A stretch of DNA of 64,000 nt from Scolanthus callimorphus (taxonomy: Eukaryota; Cnidaria; Anthozoa; Actiniaria; Edwardsiidae). Position numbers and translations under genes: made by a program. Positions 11,201-22,653 of this stretch are shown here, in pieces. A model generated the notes under the pieces. The model searched no databases. It was not told the origin of the DNA and was given only the letters and a program-made list of their open reading frames with translations. The stretch lies in the NCBI GenBank assembly GCA_033964015.1, contig CM066919.1, positions 7,441,831 through 7,505,830 on the forward strand, in the 5' to 3' direction. Position 1 is the stretch's first letter. Every line of letters begins with the position of its first letter.

Positions 11201-11576
11201 TAGTCAAACCACACTAGTGATCTACTGTCGATGTTGCGTTCTGTGATTGGTTGAGCTACTAGTAGGCTATAAGTTTTTTTCTCGGAAAATGGCAAATGAC
11301 CAGACCAAAAAGTTTGGCTATACAAATTGACCTACTAGTGTGATTACTAAAACAATTATTCCTCTCGCCCTTATGGCCTCTGAGTCAGTATAGCCTATTC
11401 AGTCTCGAGGAATAATTGTTTAAATTAGTCAAATCACACTATGAAGACGTGTGGTCTATTCAATGCTGCGTTCTGATTGGTTCAGTGTCGGATTTGGATG
11501 CCAGAAAATGGCAAATCATGACCAGACCAGAAAAGTTTTTAGCTATACAAATTAACCTACTAGCGTGATTTGACTA
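11201..11576. mobile_element. TAGTCAAATCACACTAG element, second copy
   Basis: Starts TAGTCAAACCACACTAGTGA, ends TAGCGTGATTTGACTA. It contains the AACAATTATTCCTC/GAGGAATAATTGTT palindrome and an internal third TAGTCAAATCACACTA, so it is probably two copies fused. Confidence 0.7.
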
Positions 11577-11838
11577 AAACAATTATTCATGTCCACGTAC
11601 TGGGTCGATAGCTGATATTAGATTATTATAACAATAAAGACACTCGTCATACCGCTGTATCTACCACCGTGACCTTTTGCTTATCACTGGTCGCGGTAGA
11701 TTTAATTTCTAAATAGCACGAAAAGTGGCCAGTAGACGCTCACCCAAAGTTGGGAGGGATGTTCCGCTCAAATTCACAAAATGTGACCTTGTTTTATGAC
11801 TGATGACAAAAAAAACGCTGATTTACGTACCCTGTTTA

Positions 11839-11990
11839 GGGGTGAACCATTAGAATTGGGGAGGGGGGGTGGCAATTTTTTTGTGCATGAATTTTTTTTT
11901 TTTTCAGGGATCAGGTTGTGCAAGATTTTTTTTTTTCGGAATTTATATCATGTTTTTTACTAGCTTGGATCTCTGCAAGATTTTTTTGAA
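11839..11990. mobile_element. GGACCATTAG MITE, truncated copy
   Basis: Preceded by TTA; GGGGTGAACCATTAGAATTG then T-rich text with CAGGGATCAGGTTGTGCAAG, the reverse of the interior at 17369-17587. The right end is missing. Confidence 0.6.
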
Positions 11991-13034
11991 GCTATTTGTT
12001 TACAAATATGCTTCCTACTGTGAATGTGTTTCTATCTGTTTGTCATGGCGAACAATGGACTTTCTTTTTTGGCGGACGGTACTTCATATTACTCGATTTC
12101 GCAACCCATTTACAATGCACTTGTATTGGGACCTCTCCATGTTGACTCTGCACAAGCGGGGTCTTGTTTCTGCAACAGGGGGAGGGAGGGGCAATTTTGT
12201 CCAACTCAGCTATGGTTTAGACGTATCCAGAGACGCCATCTTGAATTTACAAAATGTGAAGCAAAATAGCCTATATCTTAGCTTTAAAACTCACTCTTCA
12301 AAGCAGGATTTCTGACAGATAGACGAAGTAGAGTTGTGTGAAGATTCTGACATGGATATCCAAGTTCGTTCGTTCCGAGAAGCACGTAAAAATGGTGGGT
12401 TTTATGCTTAGCCTTTAGCTTACTCGATAAATAAACCGGCAGGTCCAAAATGCAGACCGGAAAATGCAGACCAGAAAATGCAAATATAGTCACTGGCCCG
12501 ATAAGGCCCGATAGATTTTTACATCCCCGATAGATTTTCATATCCCGATAATGTTTTGAAGTAGGCGGCTGCTCAAAAAGATTAGCAGGCTGCAAAGAAA
12601 AACTGATCAAGACCCACGCTGGGGGCCAGTACTCGTGCCCTCTTTACATTGGTACATCGACTCAGTAATTCAAGAGAACACTGAAGTGATAACAACTGTA
12701 TGGTGCCACAACACGGAGTCCAAAATGAAAATCGCTAACAAATTTCCATAATATGTAATGTTACAAAAGAATAATTAAGAATTAACAATACAAAACACAA
12801 ACTGATTTATTGCTGTTTAGTAACTGAATACCGAGTAGTTCACCAATAACAGAATAGCTCTTACCCTTTATAGTAGGGTCTGTTAGCTATTTTATTGTGC
12901 ACTTTTTGGGATGGTACTAAACTTGGCCCAATTGTTACTTGGGTAGTACAAAACAATTTCAGGGGTGTACCAATGTGCACACGATCAGGTCTTTTTTGTC
13001 CCTAACAAAACCCTATTAGACAAAGGGGCAACGG
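11991..13034. other. Gene-free stretch
   Basis: Several medium open frames but no motif, signal or splice context; no repeat recognised beyond short CCCGATA repeats at 12499-12550. Confidence 0.4.
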
Positions 13035-13420
13035 CCCAGGGGGGTACTCGGATATAAAAATGACGGGGAGGTCCGACATATTTTTGGGGGTATGAAATTT
13101 GTAGGAAAAGTATTTTTGGGGTTTAAATTTCTACCAGGTATTAATCCACGGGTATTTTGTTGCGGTTGAAACTTCTGACAGGCTAGTAGTTGATCATCAA
13201 GATATTAGGCTATTTCCAGGCAACATAAGCAGCTCAGCATCATGTGTATGCTGGTATTAAATAGCCTATTTAGGCTAAAAAAGTTGGGTATTTTTTTGGG
13301 TATAGAATTTTGGGAGCAAGTATTTTTTTGGGTATAAATGGCTCAGGTATTTTTTGGGTATGAAATTTGGAGCTCCGTCGGACCCCCCCTGTCATTTTAT
13401 ATCCAAGTATCCCCCCTGGG
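13035..13420. mobile_element. TIR element with CCCAGGGGGGTACTCGGATA ends
   Basis: Left CCCAGGGGGGTACTCGGATA then AAATGACGGGGAGGTCCGAC; right is the inverse, GTCGGACCCCCCCTGTCATT ... ATCCAAGTATCCCCCCTGGG. About 385 bp. Confidence 0.75.
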
Positions 13421-13669
13421 GGCAACTGTGATTCGTTAGGGAGGTTACAATTGTTTTTTAGGATGCATATAACAATTGTAACTTGCCTAATGATCATCAA
13501 ATGATCCTGTTGCCATCTAATAATTATGCCCCATTTGGAATGTAAACACTGTTAGCTGATTTTCCCTCTAGTATCTCATCCATACAATTACTTTTTAAGG
13601 GGCTAAAAAAACTAAATTTTATACTTGGAAGTTTATAGTTTGACTGAGAAGTGGACCAGGGCAGATACA

Positions 13670-13706
13670 GGGGGGGGGGGATTGAGTGAATTCCCCCCCC
13701 CCCCCT
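13670..13706. repeat. Facing poly-G and poly-C runs
   Basis: G10 then 13 bases then a C run of about 12, a hairpin made almost only of G and C. Nothing else recognised from 13421 to 14700 apart from a T8 run. Confidence 0.7.
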
Positions 13707-14734
13707 CCTTTTCTCTCATCTTCTGGTATATTCTTTGTATTTTTAAATGTCTGGTACATTCTTTGTATTATCAACCCCCATTTTTCATTTCTTGATCCGC
13801 CACTTGTGGACTATTTGTTCCTGGGATTTGTTGTTGTCCGAGCTGGTCTCAGAGCTTGGTTTTCAATGTAACCTTCATGAAACTCTTTGAAAATAAAACT
13901 CCAAAATAAAGACAAAGACCTCAATTAGGCGACATGTATCATACTACCAAAACAGGAGAATACTTGTAAACTCAACATAGTAACTTATATTTACTTACAC
14001 CAATAAGATCACAATATGGTTTATTTGCCATCTAAGGCCTTGGGAAGGGATATGCCTCATAGGGAGGATAACAAAACAAAATAAGCTATCCCTCATAGGA
14101 GTGACATCGCTCCCCATGTAAACTCCCCCTAATGAAAACTGGATCTTGCCACTTTGAGGCAGGGCTCGAAATTGTACCTGATATGAATGTAAATATGCTT
14201 AGATTTTTTTTTTCGTTTTAGTCCTAACGCGCCTACATTTGGGGGATACATTGTCTAAAATTGTCAAACTATGCATAAAATTTAATTTTGAGTCCTGCCA
14301 TATTACAAACTCAACAGGGGGTGTATGGAAAATGAGACCTGAAAATAAAGACCCATTAGACCTGCTGGGAGCCAGGAAAATGCAGAACCCCTGGAAAATG
14401 ACAGATAGTTTGGCTCACAGGCACCAGGGGTCTGCAGTTTTCCTGTGTCTCAGCCGGGTGTTAGTTTTTCCATGACCACTGAATGGGTATTTCTTCAACA
14501 GCATTTTGACCCTTGAAGACCAACAGAGCCCAAGCTAATAAAATGTTAATTTGTAAGAAACAATATTGTTCAAGAAAATGTGAGCCACTGCTTTGAAACA
14601 GTATACCTATAGCTTGTAGTGTTTTAAAGAATTACTAAAACTTGCTAAAATTGTGATTTCTCTAAAACATAACTGGCAAAAATGTACCCTAAGTTAACAT
14701 AAGTCTCCTTTGCTCTGGTCCAAACGTATCCTCA

Positions 14735-14890
14735 ACGAGAGCCAGATGTCATATAACACTTGTTTGACACTACCCAGATCTGGTAATGTATTTAACATTC
14801 CAGGGGTTATTGAACATTTTTCACATCCCAAAGACCAACCAGATTCACTAACCAGATCTGGTTAGTGTCATGCAACCTGTATGAGACTTA
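14735..14890. repeat. Inverted repeat around CCAGATCTGG
   Basis: GACACTACCCAGATCTGGTA and AACCAGATCTGGTTAGTGTC face each other about 100 bp apart. Likely a short foldback element. Confidence 0.5.
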
Positions 14891-15065
14891 TCTGGGGCTA
14901 TGTTGCTCAGATGGAACTTTTCGACTGGAGAGAAGGCGAGTCAGTTAACTCAGGCTAGCAGAAATAAAAATATTAGATAAAACATGACTTGATTCTCAAG
15001 TACAAAAAAAAACATTTTTCAATTACTTCAGCCACATAAACCCTTAAAAAATTTTATTCTTTACA

Positions 15066-15390
15066 ACTAAAAGAGCATATGACCAGTTATAATACCTAGC
15101 GAAAGCCCTTTCGAATATGAAGAATGCCTTTACAGCTCCATCAGCTCCTTGATATGTTTTTTGGTTCCCAAGATATTGAGGTGTACCTGATTCTGAGTGA
15201 TGGCATCATCATGTTGACTTAACTAGGGGCTGAAATACAAAATATTAGATATTAGGTATTTCATAACATGATGACATCATCATTCCGAATCAGGAAACCT
15301 CATTATTATGTTCTTAATATTATTTGTATTTTCCCATGGGCTTTCTCAAGTATTAAAACTGGATTGGGGTCATATGCTCTTTAAAAGCTT
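15066..15390. mobile_element. Foldback element with AGAGCATATGACC ends
   Basis: AAAGAGCATATGACC (15070) and GGTCATATGCTCTTT (15368) are inverted, with further matching blocks inward (GATTC..GATG..ATCATCA). Confidence 0.55.
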
Positions 15391-15617
15391 GGGCTCCATA
15401 TTTCTTGAGGATCAGCATGATAGTAATAACAAACATTTAGTTGTAATGTCAACAACAACACATGATGCAACATCAACAGCGAAAAGTTTTCCCTGTGCTC
15501 TTTAAATTCGTGTCTCAGCCCTTCCGTACGTTCCATTTCTGCCAACGACCATGCATCTGTACACCTTGGACGAACAGACCCTTGCAAATAGCTTCCCGTA
15601 CGCATTGCGTACCATGT

Positions 15618-15699
15618 TTTTTGGAAGGATTGGCCTTGCTCGAATTTTTTTTGGGGAATTGCCACTTTCTCCCTCCCCCAATTTCTAATGGTCCACCCC
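15618..15699. mobile_element. GGACCATTAG MITE, end fragment
   Basis: CTCCCCCAATTTCTAATGG then TCCACCCC followed by TTA: the right terminus of the family at 17369-17587. Confidence 0.6.
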
Positions 15700-16177
15700 T
15701 TATGACAAACGGCACGAAATATCGGAAATGAATGCCGCTGCCGCGACATGAACTCGAAACTTGGAAATCGATACTCTGATTATGACCAGGGCCTCGAAAA
15801 TCCGGAAAATGTGTACCCTGTTTAGTGACCAGAAGCTCAAAACCCTACCCTGGCAGCAGATCATCCCCGTATAGCCAATGTATAGGAGTACCCCCCCCCC
15901 CCCCTCCCCCGGTATGTGTGTCACGTTTGACGTCCATCGATTTACCATTCAAGCTTACTTCTACAATGTGTTCGCGTTTGTGCTCCCGATGTGCTGCTGG
16001 GAGGGTTAAATGTCCAATTGACGGGAAACATGCAGCTCATCAGACTGCACCGAGCCAAAAAATACTAAGATTCTGTCGACGGGAAATGTTTGTTCAAGGA
16101 ATATATTTGTTTTGGTTGTACTTGTCTACTTGAAACATCACAATTCACCGCTTTCATTGTTTACCTCCCTAGCTATT

Positions 16178-16552
16178 GGCTGATTGCATTTTTAAACCGC
16201 ATCGGGGGGGTTGAGGACCTCAAAAAGACCCCCTCCCCCTGGAATTTCCACTCGTGAATCAGAACCCCTCCCCTGGAATTTCCACCCTCATAAAGGACCC
16301 CCTCCCGGGAATTTCCATTTCTTCTGGTGAAATACCCCTGGCTGTACCCCTGGAAAATCTTTATTTTGGGATAAAATGTCGCTGGTAAGTCACCTTTTTT
16401 CCCCTCCCCTTGGAATTTCGGCAAGCGCAAGACACACCCCCTTCCGTGGAATTTCCAGAGTTCAATGCCCCCTCCCCTAGAACATTTTCCATAGGTCCTC
16501 AACCCCCCCCCCCCCCCCCCCCCCCCCCGTGTGGTTTAAAATGCAATCAGCC
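16178..16552. mobile_element. TIR element with GGCTGATTGCATTTTTAAAC ends
   Basis: Left end GGCTGATTGCATTTTTAAAC then CGCATCGGGGGGG; right end a C run then GTTTAAAATGCAATCAGCC. The interior carries many GGAATTTCC phrases. A second copy lies at 39397-39778, fragments at 39010-39035 and 55515-55592. Confidence 0.8.
16503..16528. repeat. Poly-C tract, 26 bases
   Basis: Expansion of the short C run inside the right arm of the element at 16178-16552 (the left arm has only seven G). Confidence 0.95.
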
Positions 16553-17368
16553 ATTACTGTTGCTACGTCGGACAAGCCAAAATGTTTCCATTTTTATACA
16601 TAGAGCATGGAAAATGGCGTTTTCGAAAATAAGGCTTTTTATTGTATTCCTACTTTTACTCATTTAGTAGTTTTAATACACTATTTCATTGATTTATAGA
16701 AGATAAACTCTCGCTGCTTTCCGCTTGTTTAACCACGATTACTAGTACCAGCAGCACTTGATATTTCCTTTTATTATTACGCAGGGCGCTTTGGCTTTCT
16801 TGGAAGCTTTGTCACGCAATTCGATTACCTGCTAATCAAGAAATCATGAGTTCACGTTAAGTAGACCTCTTTCACTTGAGTTAGGGCCCTGTGGTCTGTT
16901 TACCCAACTGGCACTCAAGTAGAATGTTCTTTGTTTCCACACATCAATATTAATGAGATATGAATTTCTTTTGCATTACAAGAAAACAAAAGACATTGTT
17001 CACATTGTTTCGCAAAAGTTTCAGCAAAACCACAGGGCCCCCACTCAAGCGGAAAATGTCTATTAAGTACTGTATTATTCAGGGCCAGACTGCAGCTTTA
17101 CAGTCTTGAGTGTATGGGCTGGTATTGTAAGCACTGTCACTCTGTGAGGATTTCTAAAACGTGGAGGCGTTTACTACGGATCTCACCGAACTGTGCCACT
17201 GTCGCCTTGAAAATTCACGCCGGTACCACACCAACAAACGTCTGCGATTCTGGCTACATTGCCTTTGTCCGTGTTTTGCCTAGATCGATAGACGAAATCG
17301 GTGTTTTACATCTTGTTGCCGCCCAATTCAGATCATGTGATGATTCCTTTGGGTGGATACTTTTGTTA

Positions 17369-17587
17369 GGGGTGGACCATTAGAAATTGGGGGAGGGGGG
17401 GTGGCAATTCCCAAAAAAAAATTCGAGCAAGGCCATTCCTTCCAAAAAAAAATCTTGCAGAGATCCAAGCTAGTAAAAAACATGATATATTCCGAAAAAA
17501 AATTCTTGCACAACCTGATCCCGAAAAAAAAAATTCATGCGCAAAATAATTGCCACCCCCCCTCCCCAATTTCTAATGGTCCACCCC
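17369..17587. mobile_element. GGGGTGGACCATTAG MITE, complete, TTA-flanked
   Basis: 219 bp with inverted ends GGGGTGGACCATTAGAAATT; TTA at 17366-17368 and 17588-17590. A 3-bp TTA/TAA duplication is the habit of PIF/Harbinger elements, so a Harbinger-derived MITE is likely. Confidence 0.85.
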
Positions 17588-17664
17588 TTAGTTCTTCACA
17601 TGCACTCGCAACCTCGTCCCCAGAGTCTTGTGGGTAATTTTCAAGATGGCGGTTAGTCGAGCAC

Positions 17665-17766
17665 CAGACCCTGGGGGAGGCTGAGTCACATGACCACTGT
17701 TTGAGGACATGGGAACGAGGTGGTCCTTTGTTTTGACACGTCATGTGACTCAGCCCCCAGGGTCTT
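17665..17766. repeat. Palindrome around CTGAGTCACATGAC
   Basis: CCAGACCCTGGGGGAGGCTG and its near-inverse CAGCCCCCAGGGTCTT enclose TGAGTCACATGACC/GTCATGTGACTCA. Inside the element 17301-17924. Confidence 0.6.
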
Positions 17767-18770
17767 CTTCCGAGCTAACCCCCATTTTGAAAACGACCGA
17801 GAGGACCCTGGGGACGACGTTGATACACTCGTGCACGCGGTCGCGGTTGAGTCGAGTGACAATTGTACCCACCCAAAGGAATCATCACATGATCTGAATT
17901 GGGCGGCAACAAGTTGTAAACACCGTAGCTGAGTTTGTCTATTGTGTAGATGGAGAAACATAAACAACTCATATTTTGGCAACAATCTTAGATATTAAAT
18001 TTGAGGGATGATTCTTTGCATTCCAGCTAATTGAGGTGCTTTTGCAGCGCTCAATTAAGAAACTCCTGTGAAATCGGCGGACCATTGGAAAATTCACACG
18101 TGAGCATAGGAATGTAGGCGAACTTGTAGATATATGCGGGCGTGGTAGCAGCAGTGAATTTCGATCACGCCACAGTTCGATGAGATCCGTGGTGGCCCGC
18201 CCGCACACGATGTTGCGCACGGCAGAATTGAGACCCTCTCATCCTTAGAGCCCGTGTCAGCCACTCCTTTCTTTCTTATATTTTTCCGGTTCGATATTAG
18301 AAGAAAACTTACTTGTAGAAATCTCTAAAACAACATCTAAAAACAAAGTTTCAGATTTTATTTACCAAGTTCAATACGAGAACATTGCTCTATATTCTTG
18401 GAATTAGCCGATGGAAATGGATGCTTTCTCCGACTTGGTATGTTGCTATGCTGTACCCGTCAGAATGCAGCATCTATCGACAGGCTAAATTCACTTGTTC
18501 TTACCTCTTCGATCGACCTTCGGCCCGTTAATACAAGGCAATGGCGCACATGTTTAGTACACTTCTTGTTCAAGCAGATACAAATGCAGGTACCGCCGTG
18601 GCTTGGTAAATCATCATCAAACAAATGAAACAGGCGAGGTATATAATCAGAGGATTGGCCTTCATGACTTGTCTTCCTTGTTACCAACTGAAATCACGGC
18701 TAGTTCTGATACAACAAAGACAAATAAACAAATAATTTATAATATTGATGGAGCAAATGCTGTGGTAATA

Positions 18771-19582
18771 AGGCTGCATTCATTATGTATACTACAGGGG
18801 GGATCTCAAAATTTAGGAACTGGAAAAGGGGGGATGTCAAGTTTTTTTCATAACATGAAGGGGGGATGCATTTTTGTTGAGGTATTATATATATTTAGGA
18901 CAAGGTTGTGCAGTTTGATAGTAAATGAAGGAAGGCTCAATTGTTGAACACCGAGTTTGAACCTCCTTCCTGAAGAAATATCACTTGCACTACTATTCTC
19001 GTGTATTCACCCTCTTTCAACTGATATGTTGAAAAAAGCTGCGCGCTCCGCGCGCATAAAGCATTATATTAAACTTAAAAAATCGTAAAAGGCCTTCTTG
19101 TTTTACTACAATTCCTCGAGGTCCTCCTCAGTGGCTTTCGTCTGCCAGACAAAAACGCCTTTGGACTTTGATTAATAGTCTTGTAGCTTCATTGTCAAAA
19201 TTGCGGCGCGCTTCGCGCGCACAACGGAAAACAAACCAAACAATCAAATACAAAATAAAATGATACTCAGTCTATGTAGTAAGGTACCAATCGAGGAGCG
19301 CACCAGATCACTTGGTAGAAAGTCACTACCGACACAAAAGAGTAAAGCCACCTAGGATTTTTATTTGCATTTTTACGCTTTGTATTTTTTTTATCATTGA
19401 GCCTTGTTCTGCATATTTTTAAAAAATGTAAAATTGATATAAATATAAATTGAAAAAAATGTCTCCGGGGTGATGGGGGGGGGGGGGGGCATGTTTTTTC
19501 TTTTGACCAAGAGGGGGATTCGTAAAAAATATGTTGTGCCTTGGGGGGATCTGAAAATTTTGCATTGTCAAAAAAAAATCCT

Positions 19583-19618
<36 letters not shown>

Positions 19619-19646
19619 TGTAGTATACATAATGAATGCAGCCTAA
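18771..19646. mobile_element. TIR element with TGTATACTACAGGGGGG ends
   Basis: Left GGCTGCATTCATTATGTATA then CTACAGGGGGG; right CCCCCCTGTAGTATACATAA then TGAATGCAGCC. Internal arms are partly inverted; the middle has GCGCGCTCCGCGCGC and GCGCGCTTCGCGCGC. No coding frame. Confidence 0.65.
19586..19618. repeat. Poly-C tract, 33 bases
   Basis: Expansion of the C run in the right arm of element 18771-19646, where the left arm has six G. Confidence 0.95.
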
Positions 19647-19819
19647 AAAGCATCCCACAACTTTCAGCTACGAAATCCGGAACAGATACAAACAAATATG
19701 ACTTAGGGATAAAAATTCCATTTTACAGTCATTTGTATACTCAGCAATGACTTATTCTGGCATTTTTAGCTATTTTATACCACTGTCTCGTACGACGCGC
19801 GTAAAACCGTTCCTTGATC

Positions 19820-19975
19820 GTTGCTGGGTACCAGAAAGTCTCTATTATTCACTCGTTTACTGACAGGCTACGAAGACTTAAGACACCGCTTCTCTCGTCG
19901 TGGGCATGACGGTAACATTAATGTTTGCCCCGGGATGCGTCTAGAAAACGAGTGAAGCTTCGAGACTGAGGTACC
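19820..19975. repeat. Inverted repeat around GGTACCCAG
   Basis: CTGGGTACCAGAAAGTCTC..TTCACTCGTTT and AAACGAGTGAAGCTTCGAGA..GGTACCCAG face each other; likely a small foldback. The rest of 19976-20670 holds no recognised feature. Confidence 0.4.
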
Positions 19976-20678
19976 CAGGACCAGCAGAGTACCTTTTTGA
20001 GATTCCGAAGGTCGAACTGTGGCTCGTCTCGCAGTGAGATCGGAATACTTCGATATACAGGATTTCTGAGACTTTCTTTAAAGTCTGACCAGCGCTCGAA
20101 CGTAAGGGTAACACCTGTATATCATTCGCGGCACTCCTCATATACTCTCACTCATATAAATTAACTAAGTAAAGTAAGTATTAAGTAAAAAGGCTAATGG
20201 CCCTCATTAGAATTTAAGTTTTGCGCTTTCATACATTTAAGAGACAATTTATGGTTGCGTTATAGTTTTGTCTTCTGTGTTACTCGTAGGCTCGAATTTC
20301 CGTGTTATACATCCTTTATAAGAACCTCAAGCCTAAACTTTTTTAAGGTTCTTAATTTTTAAACAAATAAAAAGAAAGTAATCAATATTCTTAAAAAATT
20401 CATGAATTTCATGACATGCTTTACAATTTATATACAGTATGTAAGCACATGATGTCCAGGAGTGTTCAGTAAAGTAATTCAATTGAGAATTTAGACTTTT
20501 TTAATACTTAAAAGTATTATTTAAGTGAAATGGGACGGCATATGCCACTTTTATTGCTGTTTGGGCTATAGTCAAGAAACTATTAAAGAACCCAGAAAGC
20601 CTAAATGCATTAAGTACCATTTATATAAGAACCTGTTTAGGCTTTGGGAAAATGTATATCCTTCATTTGGTACACTAC

Positions 20679-20863
20679 AGGCCCGTAGAGGGGGGAGGGG
20701 TGAGGGGAGTCCGGCCGGGCCCCCCAGATTTGGGCAAAACTACAATACTTTTCTCTAAGATTGCCTTTATTTTTGCTACGTTTTCGTACTAAGGTCCCCC
20801 AAGAATGTTCTGCCATGATAGCCCCCCCCCCCCCCAGAATTGTTTACCCTGCTACGGGCCTGC
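20679..20863. mobile_element. GCCCGTAG TIR element
   Basis: CAGGCCCGTAG with G-rich text at the left; C15 and CTACGGGCCTG at the right. Confidence 0.6.
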
Positions 20864-21265
20864 ACTATTTTAATAAAAGTGTCCTCCATATAAATATCTC
20901 CCATGTCTTATGACCTTTTCACTTGTGCGCATGACTAGTGGCGTAATCCATGTTCATAATTCTTAATTTCAAGAACATTTTTTTATTTCTATGACTAGTC
21001 AGTCTTTGAGCCGTGCAAAGGCAGACTGTAGGAACCGCTCCGTGAGAAGACACAGGTATCCTCTCTCGGAGACGTTGATACAAATGATTTTTGTTTGAGA
21101 CTATGACGTGCGCCGCCAACTTCCATGTGGGACAGGCTTTATGGAAACAATCTTGACCTTTTCATTTGTGCGCATGTCTAGTGACACAATCCATGTTCAT
21201 AATTAATAATATTCATAATTTCAAGGTCCTCCCCTAGAAACAATTTTGTACTAGTCAGGCTTCAG

Positions 21266-21420
21266 GGACGTAGCCAGGGGGGTCCTAGGGTGCATGTGAC
21301 CCCCTTTTTTAGAAGAAAAATACAGGAAACATTAAGAAAAGTATCGGTAAGCTGGAAAAGGGCACCAAACATATTTAAGTACAAATGTGTACTTTGCAAA
21401 TCCTGGCTACGCCCCTGGTC
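21266..21420. mobile_element. GTAGCCAGG TIR element
   Basis: AGGGACGTAGCCAGGGGGGT at the left, TCCTGGCTACGCCCCTGG at the right. Related ends at 52058-52218 and 46030-46290. Confidence 0.6.
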
Positions 21421-21942
21421 TTTGAGCCGTGCAAAAGCAAAGATACTATTTTTGTTATATTTTGTTACTCTTCAAAAGCTTTAACATGATATATAATACA
21501 CTGTACGTACCTTAAAAGCAGGCGAAATGACAACCATTTTGCCAAAGGGCCGCTTTAACCTTTCCCCATACCTTAACTGTTAGTGGCAAAATTTTATTGA
21601 AATGTAATAACGATTACAAACTTTTAGAGATCTGAGGATCGGAAGAGCTGGCTGCCCATGCCTGAGCGGGCAGCTCTGTGTACGAGCATGTTCTTTCATC
21701 GAAAGTTGACTGATATGATCCATTGGCGCCAGTAAGAACTCTTTTCTCACATTCATTTATTCATTCCCCCCTATTTTATTGATCCACATACCGTAACACA
21801 ACATCGAGTAGCGCGACTTTTTCGAATGTGATGTATTAAATGTGATGGCGCATTTAATATACCACGATGGCCAAACCAAAGAGGATGGTCACGTGATGTG
21901 ATCCCTTTCTTGTACTTTGCACGTCACATACTACTGGCTGTC

Positions 21943-22096
21943 AGCCTAGTCCCTTGCGTTTTTGGTGGGCTTCCTGTGCTCGGAGATGAACCGTGAGGAT
22001 GCACGAGCACTGGGCCGAGCGGGAGAGGGTCTCTTGTGACGTCATGTCACACATGTCTTACCAACCACAGGAAGCCCGTCTAATAGGGACTAGGCT
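21943..22096. mobile_element. Foldback with AGCCTAGTCCCT ends
   Basis: AGCCTAGTCCCTTGCG..GGGCTTCCTGTG faces CACAGGAAGCCCG..AGGGACTAGGCT. A second copy is at 53084-53243, sharing GATGAACC..GAGCACTGGGCC and GACGTCA. Confidence 0.75.
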
Positions 22097-22597
22097 AACT
22101 GTCTGTCAATCTGCTATTGCTTGAAGTGATTATAGATCTTTTACTCTTGAAATTGCTCGATCTCAAAAGCGAATATCCATATGGAGATCGAGCAATTTCA
22201 CGTTTTGGAGGGAAATCTTGTACCAGAGTATCAAATATATTCAAATTCTGTTTGCATTTTCTAAAAGCTATAGATCTTTCTCATAGACTGTCATGTAGTA
22301 ACACCAAAAACAAATTCCCTCGAGCCTGTAAAAATAATTTTCAAAAATTAGTGAAAAAAAGCAAGTTATCAATTTCATTCCACTACCATTTTCAAGTGTT
22401 TTGTAAGAACTTTGAATTTAGTTTTCAGTGTTTGGTGTTATTAAACGGATTTTAAAAGCACACTCGACGAAGTTTGCAAATGCAAATGATCTTGGTATAC
22501 AAGATTCTGTCCAATGCTTACTCGAATTCCTACTTAAAGCTAAAGGCTCAGGCCATAAAACCACAAAACCATAAAACAAATGGGGAAAGAAATATCA

Positions 22598-22603
22598 TTT
22601 ATT
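22598..22603 (-). promoter_or_regulatory. Polyadenylation signal of the small peptide gene
   Basis: AATAAA on the minus strand about 50 nt downstream of the stop at 22654; an equivalent AATAAA is conserved at 16643-16638 behind copy A. Confidence 0.55.
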
Positions 22604-22653
22604 GTATTTCAACGCTTACTCATTTAGTAATTTTATACACCATTTTAGTTAAT

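Larger units (their letters stand above)
17301..17924. mobile_element. TIR element hosting two nested palindromes
   Basis: Arms GTGTTTTACATCTTGTTGCC ... CAATTCAGATCATGTGATGA and the inverse at the right, over 50 bp each. The TTA-flanked MITE 17369-17587 and the palindrome at 17665-17766 sit inside. A decayed relative of the arm lies at 52836-52876. Confidence 0.8.
16742..18665 (-). pseudogene. Small secreted peptide, damaged copy (copy A)
   Basis: Homologous to the intact gene at 22654-24104. Exon 1 is 18665-18505: it begins MKANPLII like the intact copy and ends at a good donor (GAAGAG|GTAAGA). Compared with the intact copy it lacks one base just after the signal peptide, so the signal and the Cys-rich part (five Cys) are in different frames; in the signal frame translation stops a few codons later. 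Exon 2 homology starts at 16831 (same TTAGCAG acceptor) and runs to TAG at 16744-16742, shorter than copy B, with conserved 3' flank to AATAAA at 16643-16638. It may be a pseudogene, or the missing base could be a sequencing error. The 1.7-kb intron holds the nested element 17301-17924. Confidence 0.55.

Noticed and set aside
11869..12315. 148-codon frame rich in Phe
   Set aside because: Its start comes from the T-rich interior of a truncated MITE and it has no ATG-based gene structure.
19267..19695. 142-codon frame with a glycine run
   Set aside because: Glycines are the poly-G tract of a TIR element.
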